Shown here piece by piece: positions 62,433 through 64,000 of a stretch of DNA of 64,000 nt; position 1 is the first letter of the stretch; every line of letters starts with the position of its first letter. The position numbers were made by a program, and so were the translations under genes. The stretch comes from Sodiomyces alkalinus F11 (lineage: Eukaryota; Ascomycota; Sordariomycetes; Glomerellales; Plectosphaerellaceae): NCBI RefSeq assembly GCF_003711515.1, contig NW_021167080.1, positions 124,001 to 188,000 of the forward strand, in the 5' to 3' direction. The notes under the pieces were generated by a model that saw only the letters and a program-made list of their open reading frames with translations, was not told the origin of the DNA and searched no databases.

Positions 62433-62616
62433 GCAGAAGACATCCGCCACTCCCTATTCGGCCTTCCGGGTCTTCTTAAACCCTTTCTGGATAGATAATG
62501 CACTATATCTCCACGACCCGAAATTCTAGGGTTCTCAATATACACAAACATATCCAAAGAAACAGTACGAGTCACCTCTAAAAGTCAGCTAAACAAACTA
62601 CTACTAGCTATAGAGT
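62433..62616. promoter_or_regulatory. Displaced upstream region of the SLP1-like gene
   Basis: About 180 bp of ordinary composition directly after the GCAGA duplication. Before the insertion it would have continued into 60955 and the SLP1-like start. No specific element identified. Confidence 0.5.
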
Positions 62617-62676
62617 TGTCAGATGCCACCACACACTTATCGGGGTGTGACTTGCGCCATGTATGTACTCGGATGG
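62617..62676 (+). repeat. First 60 bp of a Copia-1 LTR, interrupted
   Basis: TGTCAGATGCCACC to ACTCGGATGG matches the start of the Copia-1 LTR. It is cut where the inverted Copia-1 begins. Confidence 0.88.
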
Positions 62677-62869
62677 TGTCAGCACACAAATAAGGTACGC
62701 AAAAGATGTGTGTGTGCATTTTAAGAAGAGTAAAAGACACTCTGCGGAAATGTCTAACTATAAGGTAAAAGGAGGGGAAATCGATATGGATACATCGGTC
62801 GGAAGTACTCTATCCGAGTATATAAATAGCGTAAGTCACACCCCGATAAGTGTGTGGTGGTATCTAACA
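62677..62869 (-). repeat. 3' LTR of the minus-strand Copia-1
   Basis: 193 bp, on the plus strand TGTCAGCACACA...ATCTAACA. It is directly adjacent to the polypurine tract of the inverted element. Its upper part (62677-62730) keeps TG/CA sites. Confidence 0.92.
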
Positions 62870-64000
62870 CACCCCCCTAGAACTATAGGATTAATCCTGA
62901 CTATTCTGCTTAATTAAAGCCGTAAATCTAGGGTAAAATAGAGCCTAGATATTAATCTAACGGTTAAACGGCTTATTAAAAAGCGCGCTCTTTTAATGCC
63001 TAAAAACGTTAATAACGTGTAAAAACAGGTGGTTAAATTAACCCTAAAACCACGTTAAAACGTTAAAAACGGGTGCCTAAATAGTAATCTAAAGGGCACT
63101 AAAATAATAGTTAATCTAGGCTATAGATTTTAAACTCAGCACCGCGCCTTTTATAAATTACCTTAAGCCCCCTGGCTTAGGACCTCTATCCCTAATAGAT
63201 ATATAAACGCCTTATATTTCTGCGGGGGAAGTACCTTAGTTAGCCTATCGCTAACTATCTCTTAGGTTAAGATCCAGGCGATTAGGACCTTCTTCTATTA
63301 AATAATCTATCGGATCTAAAGGGCGTAGATATCTAAGTGCTTTAATCTAGATATAACCTAAGGGCGTAGAGCCTTTAATAGGATCTTTATTTAGTCGTTA
63401 TCGTAGTATATTATTAGAGGCTTATTTTTAAAGGTTAAGGTTAGGTCCTTAATTAAACGCCTAATCGCGATATACTGCCTAGTAGTAGCAGAAAGTGCTA
63501 TAAGCTCGGCTTTAGTACTAGAGGTCACGACGCTTATTTACTTATTTAGCTTCTACTCTATAGGGCTACTAAATAATAATATAGTATAGCCTTAGGAGCT
63601 ATACCGAGTCTTACGGTTATCGCTAAAGGCCGTGTTAGAAGTATAGTAAAGTGCGTGCTATAGGTAGTTATTACGTGGTCTAAAGTAGAGGTATAGGGAT
63701 TTAGTAGAGGCGAGGTACTTTAAATATCTATCTACGGTATCGTGATACTATTTTAACAGGTTAGTATTAAATTCGGCAAGCCTCGAAACGGCCTTAGATA
63801 CATTAGGCCGGGTCTAATAAGCGGCGTAATTAATAGAACCGACCTTCTATAGATATAGGTGGATTAATTCTATAAAGGCTTATTAGTCGGTAGTAGATAG
63901 TTCTAAAACGTTAGGAAAAGGCAGAGGGCTTTTAACCTTACGCCTACTATAATCCACCTATAACGCCTTAATCTTTTCGGTGATATAGTTCTCAAGGGAA
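62677..64000 (-). mobile_element. Copia-1 copy on the minus strand, 3' LTR and 3' part
   Basis: Positions 62870-64000 are the reverse complement of about 800-1948: RNase H region, then the stop and polypurine tract (CCCCCC at 62872-62877). The 5' part lies right of the window. The differences I compared with the left copy are nearly all transitions. Confidence 0.92.

Noticed and set aside
62663..62917. 84-codon open frame
   Set aside because: It covers an LTR junction of Copia-1 and shows no protein similarity.

Overview
The window is nuclear DNA of a filamentous ascomycete (Pezizomycotina); I cannot place it more finely. It carries spliceosomal introns of 50-90 nt with GT-AG ends and CTAAC/CTGAC-like branch sites. 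The proteins have clear fungal orthologues. The repeats carry the scars of repeat-induced point mutation (RIP).

Most of the window is a graveyard of transposons in which CpA/TpG is depleted in favour of TpA while CpG survives. Reading frames of known transposon proteins can be followed for kilobases but are broken by many TAA/TAG stops, where the families have Gln or Trp. Two unmutated gene islands stand out. Island 1 (about 6.2-14.8 kb) holds three genes: a mitochondrial ribosomal protein S10 gene (rsm10-like, minus strand, three exons), divergently paired with a CLU1/TIF31-like clustered-mitochondria gene (plus strand, three exons), which converges on a forkhead/FHA transcription factor gene (FKH-like, minus strand, three exons). 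Island 2 (about 58.5-60.95 kb) holds one SLP1/SUCO-type SUN-like ER membrane protein gene (minus strand).

Layout: 1-2140 Copia-1 (plus) with its 3' LTR; 2141-5051 Copia-2 (plus); 5052-6209 LTR relics and a LINE tail; 6373-14553 gene island 1; 14850-17545 degenerate retroelement pieces (minus); 17546-23830 full-length Tad-like LINE A (minus); 23831-27117 mixed relics; 27118-32060 LINE B (minus, 5'-truncated); 32061-35490 relics including a LINE RNase H segment; 35490-42233 full-length LINE B (plus); 42240-43497 LINE RT fragment (minus); 43502-47165 LINE A (plus, 3'-truncated); 47166-51725 Gypsy (plus); 51726-54558 Copia-3 (plus, 5'-truncated); 54834-57541 complete MULE DNA transposon with 162-bp inverted repeats and an 8-bp target duplication; 57550-58262 LINE B tail; 58416-60911 SLP1-like gene; 60961-62432 short non-autonomous Copia-1 derivative with a 5-bp target duplication in the SLP1 promoter; 62617-64000 a broken Copia-1 LTR with a minus-strand Copia-1 inserted in it, running off the right edge.

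The strongest items for follow-up are: the MULE with exact ends; the non-autonomous Copia derivative 49 bp from the SLP1-like start codon, with a tandem-repeat internal region; the nested Copia insertion at the right edge, which predicts sequence outside the window; reciprocal poly-serine microsatellite expansions in two LINE A copies; and a palindromic CCAAT site between the two divergent mitochondrial genes.
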